From: Reticulascus tulasneorum
Taxonomy: Eukaryota; Ascomycota; Sordariomycetes; Glomerellales; Reticulascaceae
DNA: 64,000 bases
Assembly (NCBI GenBank): GCA_001557505.1
Contig: LSAX01000012.1
Coordinates: 558,001 to 622,000 of the forward strand
Direction: 5' to 3'
In this document: piece after piece, positions 1 through 11,356 of the stretch
How positions within the stretch are numbered: the stretch's first letter is position 1
Layout: every line of letters starts with the position of its first letter
The notes under the pieces: model-generated
What the model saw: the letters and a program-made list of their open reading frames with translations, nothing else
What the model was told of the DNA's origin: nothing
Database searches by the model: none
Translations under genes and position numbers: made by a program

Positions 1-3000
1 CCGTCGCCAGTCACAACAAGCTCGCCCATAACGCCGAGGGGAACAAAACGCTGCTGTGAATCCATCACATATACCCCTGAGTTATTAATAACGCGACCGA
101 CAGGCACGCCATTAGCGCACGAAACATCAGGAGTTACTCGGAAAAAGGTCGTTAGGATTGAGTTTTCACTCGGACCATAGCCATTAAACACAGCCATTCT
201 TACTAGGTCTCTGGTCTTAGCTGCATCTCTCGGTGGGAACCGATCTCCAAGAACATAGACTGCATCAAGTTGACCTACAGCCTGGGGGGCTTGGTCGAGG
301 ACTCTGGTCAGCAAGGCAGGCGTGATCATTCCGACCCGGACACCCTCCTGCTTAAAGATATGAGTGAGTTGCGTCGCATCTAGCGCCGCCATGGTGTCAA
401 TGCAGACCAACTTATGGCCGTTGAGTAGCGCGGTACATATTTCAAATATTGACGGGTCAAAGGCGAGGTTTGTCATGTGGGCTACAGGTCCGTATGCCGG
501 CCGTTGTTTGACGACGTTGACCAAGCTACGATGCGGTACCATAATTCCCTTCGGCTGGCCTGTTGAACCAGATGTGAAGATGACGTAGGCAAGGCTCGTT
601 GCTGAAGGCTGCTCGGCGCTGTCTGCAATATCAACCGCCCCATGACCACCAACAGCATTGCCGATACGCACCAGCTCCACGTCCGGCACCTGAAAATCTG
701 GAGCAGCTACGTCGTCGCCGAGCAGCACAAGCTTGTGTCCAGCGACAGTCGACAGGATCGCCCCGATGCGAGCTGCGGGAACATTGACATCAAGCGGCAA
801 ATAAGCCAGGTTCGCCTTGAGGATGCCCATGAAGGCAACGACCGTCTGGCAAGATCGCGGCGCCAGCACGCCTACAAGTGTCTCGGCTTTCATGCTTCGC
901 TGGCGTAACCAGACAGCCACCTCGTCTGATTTTCTATCTAGCTCAGCATAGGTCAGCCGTTGCGATGAGTCCGTCACGGCTATTGTTTCCGGGCATGCAG
1001 CCACTTGCTCACGGAAGATATCAACCACACTCGAATCGCGAGGATAGTCAGTTCTTTCGATGTCAAGCAGGCCCATACTGCGAAGCTCCGCCATCCCATC
1101 GGTGAGCGGCATGGAAGTGATCGGCGTCTCGGGCTGATCGAGCCCACGCCGTAGGATCTCTTGGAAGACAGCGACCATCCCCTTGATGGTTTCGAGCTCG
1201 AACAAGTCTGTAGCAAAGAAAACATTGCCCGCCAATCTTCCGGCCTTCTGAAACAGATGGAACTCAACATCGAACCGAGTGGTCACGGCAGTGGGTATCA
1301 GCTCCCCGGCCATGCCTTCTAACTGGATCTTGCCAAGGTCTTGTTGAGAGTGAAGAGCAAACAGAAGCTGCACTAGCGGGTTCCGGGACGTGTCCCTCGA
1401 CCCGGGCACGAGCGTTGACACGATGCGTTCGAAGGGCACGTCTTGATTGGCAAATGCGGCCGTCGTGGTAGATAGGACCTGCCGAATCAACGTTTCGAAT
1501 GTATCGTCGCTATCGATACTGATACGCATGCACTGGGTGTTTACGAAAAAGCCGATCAAATTCTCCAGCTCATGTCGGTTCCGGTTGGCGATGGGTGTAC
1601 CAATGGTGGCGTCTTCGGCACCCGTGAGGCGGTAGTGGGTAGCGCGGAAGGCGGCGAGCAGCACCGCGAATGAGGTCGTCTGGTGGACTCGGCAGAAGGC
1701 CTGGAGTTTCTCGTATAGGGGGCCTTCAATGGCGAGCTGGACGACGCCGGCATGGCCAGATACCACGGCTGGACGTGGAAAGTCGGTCAGAAGCTCGGCG
1801 GGAGAGCTGTCGGCCAACTGTGTTGTCCAGTACTCAAGCTGGCGTTGGTGCTCGGCCACCTGCTCGGCCTGCTTCTGCCACACGGCAAAGTCGCGGTACT
1901 GGATGGGAAGCGGTTTCACCTGTGACAGGGGGTTGTGGCCTCTGACTGCGGCAGAATAGAACTGGTCCAATTCTTGGCGCAAGATATCGAGAGACCAGCC
2001 GTCAGATATGATGTGGTGCATAACTATAGAGAGAATATGGTCATCCTCTCCAAGTCTCAGCAGGGACACCCTCCACCCTGGCTCGGTCTCTAGATTAAAC
2101 GCAGTGGTCTGCTCTTGATGTAGGAAATGAGCATAGCTCCCACCTAGCTCCGCTGCGACATCAATCACTCTGAGCGACCTCGTGCGGCTATCCTGAATGA
2201 CTTGCATGCCAACACCGTCGTGCTCCTCAAACGTTGTCCGCAGCGTCTCGTGCCGCTGCTCCAAGGCCTGCACCGCGGCAGTGAGAGCGTCGATGCTGAG
2301 TGACCCGCGCATGCGCACCGCCAGCGGTATGAGATACCACGAAGCACCGAGGTTGAGCTGGTCCAGGAACCAGAGGCGGCCTTGGGCAAACGACTGCTCG
2401 ACGGCCCCGAGGTACTCGGTCTGGGGGATGAGACTGGATGGGGTTGAGCCTCGCCGGATCACATCGATAAAACCAGCAAGAGAAGGGTTCTGGAAAATAT
2501 CGGTTATATTCAGCGAGATCCCCGCTAACCTTGCCATGTTTACCAATTTGATTGCCGCAATAGAATCTCCGCCCAGCTCGAAGAAATTTGCTTTGCGGCT
2601 ATTGAATTCAGGATCAAGATTTAAGCTCCGAAACCACATACGTCCCAGCGCTGCTCCTGCTGTATCCAATAAACCCAGGTTTTCTTCCGCCTGGGATGTT
2701 ATGTTCTGAAATAGTTCACCCAGTAGCTTAGTACCAATGGATCGAAGCATTCTTCGATCAGTTTTACCAGTCGCGGTGCTAGGAAGATTCTCCATGCGCA
2801 CATAGTATGCTGGAATGGAATGCTGCGGAACAACCTGCTGCAACTTCGAGCTTATGCGATTGGCGGCATCGTTCTCTAAGACATAGGCATCTACTTCCGA
2901 TATGGATTGCCCACCGTCTTCCCCGTCCTGAAACGGCCCTACCAGAAAAGCGATCAATGTCGTGCTACTGGGCGAGTCTGATAGTTTGACGGCTTCGACT

Positions 3001-5714
3001 GCGGGCATCAGGTGATTGGAAATCTGTTGTCGTAAACGAGTTTCCACCTCGCCTATCTCTACGCGCTGTCCTCGGATCTTGACCTGCGAGTCACCGCGCC
3101 CTAGGTACACAACGGTACCGTCAGACCTATAATAGACGAGATCTCCGGTCCTGTAGAATTTGATATTGTCGAGCGGTTGCCTGGCCCGATACCACTTAGG
3201 AGTCTCTGCAAAGAAAGGCGACTTGTGTTGTGGCGGTGCAATAAGATATCCACGTGCAATCCCTGGACTTTCGATTACCAACTCGCCAATGCTACCAATC
3301 GGTGCAAGTTTATTGGGATCATTAGGGTCGGTGATCCAGAAGTGAGCGCCTATAGCCCGGCCGATGCTATTTGTTTTAGCAGCGGATAGGTCGACTCCAG
3401 TAACGCTGCAAATACTGGAGCTCTCACTCTGGCCGTACCCGTTTAAGAGTTGAACTCTCGAGGCCCAGGTATCTCGCATTTCTGCCGACATTGGTTCTCC
3501 GGCCAATACCAGTGTTTTAAGCCCAGGAATACTTTCTGGTTCAATACTCCCAATAAATGAAGGTGTAAGCAGCGCCCAGGTTGACCCACTACTGTTGATA
3601 AAACCTGGAATGTTGTTCATACGATCGTCCTCAGAAGGAATACAAACGCAACCACCATGCATTAGGGTGGTTAGAATCTCCAGCAGACACGCCCCGAACG
3701 CATACGAAGCGAATTGAAGGGATCGTGTGTGGCTGTTAATCGCAAGTGCGGGACCAAACTTGAGGGCACATGAAGCAAACCCTCGATGCTCAATCATACT
3801 GCCTTTTGGCTCCCCTGTGCTGCCAGAAGTAAAAAGGATATAGGCTACATCTTGAGGCTTCGCGATAGCTGTAAATTGAGCTTTATCATCTGACAACGAG
3901 TGGAAAAAGTCGTCATCGACCACAATGCAGTGGGACACGAGGGTGCGCATGGTGTCGCAGTAGAGCTTGGAAGTGAGAGCAATTGTGGCGGAAGTTTGCT
4001 GACAGATCTGAGCAATCCTGGCTGATGGGTTGTATGGGTCAATAAGTGTAAACGCTCGCCCAGCTTTAAGCACAGCCAGCATTCCAATGACAACCCATTT
4101 AGATTTCTCAAAGCATAACGGTATCGCTTGGGCTTTATCCCAATTAAGGGATTGAATATAGCCTGCGAGTCGTGAGGACAGACCATCCAGCTCGGCGTAA
4201 GTCAATTCCCCGTCCCAAGCGAACACAGCAGTTGTTTGAGGAGAGTCAGCGCCCCTCTTGGCGATCACATCGTGAATACAATCGTCACTTGTCTGAAGTT
4301 GCTCTGAATTCCAACTCTCAATCTCTGTTCGGTCCTCTTGCGTAACGATGTCAAGTTCCCGTAAAGGTAGATCGACCGTATTGTTCTGAAACTGCTGGAT
4401 TAAATACCCTAGCTGTCTTAGGAACCGATTTATCTGGTCGGCGTCAATCACGCTCGGATCGTATCGTGCGTGCAACAGGGCCGAGTCATCGGTCATCTGG
4501 CAGTTGAGCAAAAGGGCACGATCGGCACAAGGCACGAATCTATCTGACGCCACAATAGACCGATGAAGCTCAGAACTCGGCGAATATAAGGCGTCACCAC
4601 TAGTGACTACTAGCACGGTCTGGAATCCACAGGCGGCAGACCCGTAGCCTTCAATGCGGCGGATTCTGTGAAGGCCGGTCTGTTCGAACTCACGTATGGC
4701 AGCATCGTCGGCCGTGATGGCTTCCAAAAGATCTGACCCAGATTGGTGGGGAGCGCAAAGCACACGTGTAGGCGTAACTGTTCGTGTTGGGCCGTCGACG
4801 GGGCTCTCATGCTTCTTAAATAAGGGAGGCCTCTCCACCACGACGCCAAAAAGCGCTTCCGAAGAGTGTGTATATCGAGCTAGGAGTATCGCCAGGGCTG
4901 CTCGACAAACAGACGTGTTGGACCATTTCTTCTGGGCTGGGCCTGGGTAGGAAATCCGATGCTCTGCCTGCGCATCGGGACGTGGCACGGTCAAGTGGGA
5001 CGGTAGGGCAGGAAACGCAGAGGCATCTAAGCCCTCGAAGTACTGCTTCCAAAACTGGATCACGCCTTCCTGGTCTCTGGCGAGAGGGTCTGCCGCTATT
5101 CCCAACCCTGGAGAGCGATGGATTTCTCCACCCTCGTAGGCTATAAGAACCTTTGGAAGGATATGGTCCTGGAAAGCGTTATCCACAAGAGCGTGGCTGA
5201 ACGTCCAGATGAGCAGTTTTTGCTTAGTGCTCGGGTCCTCAAAGATGGCATATCGGTTGCAATACGCCCCAATCCCAGCCGCGCCAGCCTCAGCTTCAAT
5301 TACCGCCTCTTTCGTGTTAAAACTTGTCGTATCCGTCCACTCGAAGCTCTCTGACAGCACGACCTGAAGATACTCTCCTGATTCCGACGTGAATGTGCAA
5401 GTCCGCAAGGCAGGGGTCTGTCGAACAACCTCCTTCCAAGCTGCGGCCAAGCGACCGACATCGACATCTCTCGGGATCTCATAAACGACATGGCCGAAAG
5501 CACGTCGATTATCGCTGGCAGCCCAATGCATCACGTCGCGCTGGAAGGGGTTACATGGGAGGATGTTTTCAATCTTACCTGGATCCAAGCCAAAATGCCG
5601 AGTTGCCTGGATGTAATCAGTGTCGCGATGTTTGTCGGTATCGTTTGGTATGAACGAAACTGCAGTGTCGAGGTCCTGACGCCGAGGAGCTTCCATCTTG
5701 CTAAGTGATGCCAT
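1..5714 (-). CDS. Non-ribosomal peptide synthetase, 5' part (C-A-T-C-A, truncated by window edge)
   Basis: The minus-strand frame is open from ATG 5714 to the window edge (about 1904 residues) with no intron seen. Domain order: a condensation domain whose HHxxxDG site reads SHALVDN (residue ~173, nt 5178-5198); adenylation domain 1 with LFTSGSTGEPKG (~627), NGYGQSES, YRTGDL, VKIRGQRVEIGEVE and the A10 lysine in TATGKTDRR; carrier domain FFELGGDSI with the phosphopantetheine serine near residue 1051 (nt 2562-2564); condensation domain 2 with canonical HHIISDG (nt 1998-2018); adenylation domain 2 with VIFTSGSTGQPKG (~1706), AFDPSIFE and NGYGPSEN. The sequence ends inside A2 at GELVVTGDG. The start was chosen at 5714 (ACAACATGG context); Met at 5696 is the alternative. 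The product would be a peptide of at least two residues. A1 lacks the usual Asp at the start of its substrate code. Further modules and release domain lie outside the window. Confidence 0.95.
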   Translation of the reverse strand, partial: MASLSKMEAPRRQDLDTAVSFIPNDTDKHRDTDYIQATRHFGLDPGKIENILPCNPFQRDVMHWAASDNRRAFGHVVYEIPRDVDVGRLAAAWKEVVRQTPALRTCTFTSESGEYLQVVLSESFEWTDTTSFNTKEAVIEAEAGAAGIGAYCNRYAIFEDPSTKQKLLIWTFSHALVDNAFQDHILPKVLIAYEGGEIHRSPGLGIAADPLARDQEGVIQFWKQYFEGLDASAFPALPSHLTVPRPDAQAEHRISYPGPAQKKWSNTSVCRAALAILLARYTHSSEALFGVVVERPPLFKKHESPVDGPTRTVTPTRVLCAPHQSGSDLLEAITADDAAIREFEQTGLHRIRRIEGYGSAACGFQTVLVVTSGDALYSPSSELHRSIVASDRFVPCADRALLLNCQMTDDSALLHARYDPSVIDADQINRFLRQLGYLIQQFQNNTVDLPLRELDIVTQEDRTEIESWNSEQLQTSDDCIHDVIAKRGADSPQTTAVFAWDGELTYAELDGLSSRLAGYIQSLNWDKAQAIPLCFEKSKWVVIGMLAVLKAGRAFTLIDPYNPSARIAQICQQTSATIALTSKLYCDTMRTLVSHCIVVDDDFFHSLSDDKAQFTAIAKPQDVAYILFTSGSTGEPKGSMIEHRGFASCALKFGPALAINSHTRSLQFASYAFGACLLEILTTLMHGGCVCIPSEDDRMNNIPGFINSSGSTWALLTPSFIGSIEPESIPGLKTLVLAGEPMSAEMRDTWASRVQLLNGYGQSESSSICSVTGVDLSAAKTNSIGRAIGAHFWITDPNDPNKLAPIGSIGELVIESPGIARGYLIAPPQHKSPFFAETPKWYRARQPLDNIKFYRTGDLVYYRSDGTVVYLGRGDSQVKIRGQRVEIGEVETRLRQQISNHLMPAVEAVKLSDSPSSTTLIAFLVGPFQDGEDGGQSISEVDAYVLENDAANRISSKLQQVVPQHSIPAYYVRMENLPSTATGKTDRRMLRSIGTKLLGELFQNITSQAEENLGLLDTAGAALGRMWFRSLNLDPEFNSRKANFFELGGDSIAAIKLVNMARLAGISLNITDIFQNPSLAGFIDVIRRGSTPSSLIPQTEYLGAVEQSFAQGRLWFLDQLNLGASWYLIPLAVRMRGSLSIDALTAAVQALEQRHETLRTTFEEHDGVGMQVIQDSRTRSLRVIDVAAELGGSYAHFLHQEQTTAFNLETEPGWRVSLLRLGEDDHILSIVMHHIISDGWSLDILRQELDQFYSAAVRGHNPLSQVKPLPIQYRDFAVWQKQAEQVAEHQRQLEYWTTQLADSSPAELLTDFPRPAVVSGHAGVVQLAIEGPLYEKLQAFCRVHQTTSFAVLLAAFRATHYRLTGAEDATIGTPIANRNRHELENLIGFFVNTQCMRISIDSDDTFETLIRQVLSTTTAAFANQDVPFERIVSTLVPGSRDTSRNPLVQLLFALHSQQDLGKIQLEGMAGELIPTAVTTRFDVEFHLFQKAGRLAGNVFFATDLFELETIKGMVAVFQEILRRGLDQPETPITSMPLTDGMAELRSMGLLDIERTDYPRDSSVVDIFREQVAACPETIAVTDSSQRLTYAELDRKSDEVAVWLRQRSMKAETLVGVLAPRSCQTVVAFMGILKANLAYLPLDVNVPAARIGAILSTVAGHKLVLLGDDVAAPDFQVPDVELVRIGNAVGGHGAVDIADSAEQPSATSLAYVIFTSGSTGQPKGIMVPHRSLVNVVKQRPAYGPVAHMTNLAFDPSIFEICTALLNGHKLVCIDTMAALDATQLTHIFKQEGVRVGMITPALLTRVLDQAPQAVGQLDAVYVLGDRFPPRDAAKTRDLVRMAVFNGYGPSENSILTTFFRVTPDVSCANGVPVGRVINNSGVYVMDSQQRFVPLGVMGELVVTGD

Positions 5715-6151
5715 GTTGTGATTTGCAGGTGTTTGTTGGTATCAGGTGGTCTACAAAATTGTTGCTTCAAGAAACTAGCTAAAACGTACTAGGCTCCCGT
5801 CTGGTACTTTATTGTGGCAACTTTTGAAGAAGGCCTTGATCCAGTCGATAAGTGAACTTGGTATTATGAACTGGCGTGTACCATCTACCTACTGATCATT
5901 GATTGGCCAAGCTTAGCTAGCTATGTCATCCCGTGCGCAGACCACCTATGCGGCGTGCTATGTAGCGATTAATAGGTCAGAGCGCCTCCAGTTCGTCCCC
6001 ATTTCGCCCCCAGTTCGTCCCCTGTTCGTCCCCTGTTCGGTGCACTCAGCTGATCAGTACTACGGTATCCGGCCAAAGTTTTTACACCATGTCCGGTCTT
6101 TCTGGCCCGGCCACGCTCCAGGGCTCATCGGCAGGGCTTCAGAGGAGCCTC

Positions 6152-6176
6152 GGGGGGGGGGGGGGGGGGGGGGGGG
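6152..6176 (+). repeat. Poly-G tract (25 G)
   Basis: Twenty-five uninterrupted G residues, about 440 bp upstream of the NRPS start codon. Such a tract can form stacked G-quadruplexes and is prone to length errors in sequencing, so its exact length may be unreliable. Confidence 0.9.
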
Positions 6177-9100
6177 TGGTTTCCAGGGCTCCTGGTCGCA
6201 CTCCAAGGGGCTCCTGGCGATGTTTTGGGGGGCCTTGCCAGCCACAGCGACTTACCCATACATAAAAATATACCCCTAACCCCGTAGTAAACGATAGATT
6301 TAGAGCTCAATCTTCCAGTAACAGAGTTTTATCAAGCACAGTGCATTATCTGACGTCGAATAAGGAAGGCGGGTTTCAGGCCCACCCTGTACAATCGCCA
6401 ATTTATCTGGCCATATGGCTAGCCGTCACCGCCACAGACACGCTGTAGTTATGACTAATACCCGTGCCACTTCACTGGACGTAGGCGGTGAAGGTCGCGG
6501 GGTACTACGTGGTAGGTCAGAGGCGGGGATGCCATCTACACTAGCCATGGGAACCTAAAGGCTTGAGCTGCGTGCTTACACTGGCTCCGGCTGACGCTGA
6601 CTAGCTTCCGTTTGTTACGGTCATTATTCCCATCCAGACTAGTGCCACCGTTTTTGTAAGGGACTCGTATCTGATCGTGATAAAGCAGACGGAGGGTCCA
6701 GGTTATTGGCCGTGGCTGGCAGCTCCTGTCTTTTGCGGTTAGGAGGGGCACATTTATCCAATTTTCGGATTCGTGGACAAAGGTGCTTGGACCATCAATT
6801 ACGGAGAGATGGTCTGTGCTGGAGTCTATTCCATCCGGTGGAGTAGATCGGCCTTGATCGAAGCGTCATCCAATAAAATCGCCGACCTTAACCTCACTCG
6901 GGGGGTTGTCTCGTCCCTCCACCAAAGGAATCTCCCACTTCGTCCCTTTTGTGTCTCTGCAGTGCCAACCTATCGCTGCCTCTGTGACCGTCGACCGGCA
7001 GCCGACTCGTTGTCGCCGAATATGGAACTGTGCTGCGGAGAGACTTTTTGCCCTCTCTTCTCGGCCTTGTCTATTACACGGCCAACCACTAGCATGAACG
7101 AAGATTGATTTCTGGCACTCTATTCTGCAATATTCATTGTGAAAGTCGTGGAAAGTGATAGCATGGAAAGTGATAGCAGTGCTCGTTGACACCGAAATAA
7201 TGCCCTCGATTTATGACGGGGGAAAGCCGGCAATTTGTCATGAGAGGAGGAGGCTAGCTTACTTCGTAGAATATCCACACACAAAATCACATCGCAACTA
7301 ACTTAGCACGGACCACCACTCCAGGGGCGATGGTCCAAGCTTCCTTGATGATTGTCTTGTTGAGAGAAATGATATTTCAAATAACCTACAGGAAAGAATT
7401 GAAATGGGGCCGGGGTCGGGTTAAATTTTAGGTAATTGTGCTGATCGCACTGCACGTGTTTCGCGCCATGCTGGATCTGTTCCTTTTCCCATAATTACTT
7501 GGGAGGTGGTTTGGCACCTAGTGGCAGTGTGGCTCAATTACTTCACTGCCTCTACCTTACCTTATTTAATTATGCTGCGGCCAATTACAGCACTCATGGC
7601 GCTGACTTCACCAACCTACCTAGGTACCGGAGCACTGCAGCCCACTGCAGCCCACCCGCCCGCACACATCCATGATGCCACCACCTCTGACCCATACAGC
7701 TGGTGGATAGCTACGTAACTTACCTTAGGCTCGTTAGGGTACCGTAAGGTACTGTCGCATCTTTACCCCTCCGCTACGACAAAAGGGGCAATTCCCTTTG
7801 TGTCACTGGAGGTCTCGTCGTTTATAAAATGCCACAGTGTAAGGTACCTTGGCAGGGGCGTAGAGCGTCCCATCTTCGATAATACCTAATTTGTCATTTA
7901 CCACCCTCATCCCACTGGCTGTAACACTATTTGAATGCTGTGGGCATACCAATATGCAGCTTAATATACTTGCTTAGAGTGATATTTTTCCTGGAGGCTA
8001 GCTGGTAAATCGATCTCGACCTTTTCCAAATCAGTAGTAAAAGAATTCTTTTCTTTTTCTTTTTTTTGCGACCTATACTTAGTTGCGAAGGAGATCTCTC
8101 TATCCAGTAGGAAAAGAATTCTGGCTTGGCAGAGAGAGAGAAAACATATCAGCTTCCGGTAGATACAGGTAGAGAGATCGGCAACTGTGGCTTTTTGGCG
8201 TTAATGTAACTATGGGGCTGTGAATCAAGCGCAACATGAAGCAATTGAGCCGTTACGCCTGCACCCCGGTAGAAACACGCGATATCTATTCATACCCACT
8301 AGGAATGTCAAGTCCCTTCTCTGTTCCTGGGCTTGAGGAATCCGCTGCACATCTTTCTGAATTGCATGCTCTGGTTTCCACCCCCAGCTCCAGCACTTCC
8401 TTTGCCGAGCGATATTACGCTGCTGAGTTTGCTCGAGTGTCTTCTTGAAGCAAAGCATGAACCCCCGAGATACTTTGCCGACCTTGGGGGCGCATGCGTG
8501 TTTAACGCCGAGTGGGAGGCACATCAAGTTCGCTTTGAGCATCCGAAGAAGGCAACGGCCGTCCGGCACGGAGTGGCACTAGCACGCCAGCGGGCGGCAA
8601 GGCCGCAGTCGGCGTCTGTCACGAGTAGTCGGGACCCTAGGAGAAGAGGTGAAGTAAAGGACCAGGGGGACCCTTGTTACCTACCACCTAGAGGAACCAC
8701 GAAGGTCAAAGCTATATAGAGCAGGAGGGCCCCGAGATAGACCTAAGGGGTTCAGAGATAAGAACCGTCACCTACATACACCTACCTAGCAAGAGGCCTA
8801 CAGTGACCTAGCCGCGTGCCCCCTCACTCTATACTACGACTCCTGTGGGCGCTGGCCCTGACAGCGTCTGAGGTCGCTCAACGGTCCAGCGTAGGCCTTA
8901 CTAGATGACAGCGACAAGGCCGTGCCGAGTTAGTATAGCTGCTGGTACAGGCTCTCCTACTACGCCATCCGACTAATCCCCGGATCCTGTTTGCGAGTGA
9001 AGGGCAAAGTTGGGCTGCACCGGCGAGTTTTGGGATGTGTCCCTCGAGCGGGGTAAGGTTGGCGCATATATGTATGTGATTTACAAGACAAGCTCACTTA

Positions 9101-9384
9101 AAGCTTGCCTAGACACGCTGCTTTAAGAGACCTATAGGGTAACATCTAGGTGAGCTATAATGTATAGCGTGACTTACTAGGGTGATGTAAGTAACCCTAG
9201 GTGATTAAAAGGGCTAAAAGTAGTGCCTAAGATATCCTTTATAACGGGGGTAATCTCTCCCAACACAATAGTTTTAACAGCGCGAATACAAGAGCCCCGT
9301 ATCCTCGTCACAATGGCAAACCATTTTCCCCCTCGCAATGACCTGTATGTTGCAAGCTTTCCACGGCTCCACATAACCTTCGCC

Positions 9385-9530
9385 AGGTCCCAATGGTACA
9401 GTAAAGTTATCTCCGGTAGGTCTCTACCGCGTCCTAATGGTACGGCAAAGTCAACCTTGAGAGGTTTCGCGTCCCAATGGTACAGCAAGGCTATCTCTAG
9501 AAGCGTACCCCGTCCCATGGGACAGTAGAA
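9385..9530. repeat. Degenerate short tandem repeat (~40 bp unit)
   Basis: Four successive imperfect copies of a unit containing CGTCCCAATGGTACAG-like sequence followed by TATCTC/ACCTTGAGAGG spacers. The copies diverge and the last is cut short. An open frame across them (minus strand, 9518-9177) repeats LLYHWD-type peptides but looks non-coding. Confidence 0.6.
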
Positions 9531-11278
9531 CCTATAAGTCTCCCAAGGCTACACAAGCCCAAGAGTTCCTCGAGTTGTTGATCTTCTGCATTCCACAATC
9601 TTATACGTATTGATCCTGAAGAACTTGATCTTAAACCTCCTTCATTATATACATACTAAATATAATATGTGGTCGATGCTGGAAGCCATGCCATCAAACA
9701 TCAACTCTCTTACGCCTAATGAAAGCACCTGTCGTTTGGCTTTTGCAGTATGCTCGTAGCATATGGAGGCCAACGCGTCCAGCAAGCGAATCTGGCGGGC
9801 AACAAGGTTCAGATTCTCAACTTGCTGAGATTTCCCTACGCCAAGTCTACCAGTATGACGGCCGACAGGGCTCAGACGCTCCACATCCCGAGAATCTATC
9901 TCGCTCTGTCTACCAGTTTAAGAAACGCTGGACCCTGAATTCCCCCGTTAACGGGACGATCTCACTCACCACCCCAAAGCCACCGATCTCACGAAGGCTA
10001 AAGCCTGGATTCTCTAACTGAGATTATTCTACACATCTATAGCTTTGCTTCATTAGAGGAACAGGCAGCGGCGAGCTTGCTCAACCGGAAAATGTATTAT
10101 AAGATCTGGACGGCAGTATGACCCTGACTTAATAAAGACTCATGCGTTAACCTCCTCCTACTCCTTGAAAGAGACGGCACATGTCTCAAGCATATTCTAT
10201 GTCGTATTTGTCGAATATTCCACCTACCACCCTTTTTTGATTGGAACTCACGGTTCTGGGAATATGGCCAAGAAAACTTGCGCCCCCGTGCGCCAACTGG
10301 TTGGGGCGAATGGCTAGATTGGACTACCGATTCTCTTTTTCTACCTGCCCAGCTCCACTTCAACAACATAGCTGCAGTTATGAGAAGCTATCGTCACGGG
10401 TTGTCATTCTATACTCCTCAAGTTCTGGCGAGCCGCACCCGGTATCACACTCCCACCGCAAGAGTCCGTTTCTGCATTATGTGTAAGATTATCGACGGCA
10501 ACTTGATAATGCGAAGTGATATAGTCATTCGCCCTTACCACCAAAACCCGCTTGATGACTCAATATGCAGTTTGTGGGGGCTGAAGTATTGTTGTGGGCA
10601 CTGGCAGTGGTCACTGGTCTTCCCATTCCTTTTCTACTCAGACGAACAGTCAAGCAACAAAAACAAGTGTGTCTGGAAACACAAGCTTCTGTGTAAACGT
10701 CCGAGTTGCACAGACGACAACACGTCCACCACAGGTGGATGTACGTTCTGACACACCGACTTTGCTTTCAACGCCTACGACGGTCCTGATAAGGATAGAA
10801 TGCTCAGACTGACAACCTGGAAGGATCTTGGTTCCGGAAGAGACATAAATGACCCAAAGTGGAGGTCACATCTCTATTCCAGTCAATTCCTCCGCCAAAC
10901 CCCAGTCCGACAAACAATAGAAGGGATACACATCAAATATGAACACGCAGAAAGACTCCAAATATTAAGTCGCGAAATCAGCAATCTTCAGATTAGGATC
11001 TTTGAAAAGTAGAATAGGGGAAGAAGGAGGAGAAGGGGGGTAAAACGAGGAATAAGAGGCAAGAGAAGAGGGAAGGTAGAAGGAGGGGGGTGTTAGTTTA
11101 GTAAAAATGAGAAAAGGGAAGGAGATAGTGAAGCAGTAGATATGTAATTTAGCAACGAACTAGGCAAGAAAGGACTACTTAGAAGTAGCAGATTGAGATT
11201 GAAAATATTCAACATCACCTCTGCGTACTGTCGTGGTTGCCAACTTTCTGTTCCCGTTCGTCTGTCCAACACGTACAT

Positions 11279-11324
11279 ACACACACACACACACACACAC
11301 ATTCTGTCTCTCTTTTTCCCTCTG

Positions 11325-11355
<31 letters not shown>

Positions 11356-11356
11356 T
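11279..11356. repeat. Microsatellites: (CA)n followed by (CT)n
   Basis: A CA dinucleotide run (about 11279-11301) is followed by a CT-rich run (about 11305-11356). Simple-sequence DNA with no coding role visible. Confidence 0.9.

Noticed and set aside
8600..9010. Possible solo LTR starting TGTCACGAG
   Set aside because: No second copy, target-site duplication or convincing 3' end was found in the window.
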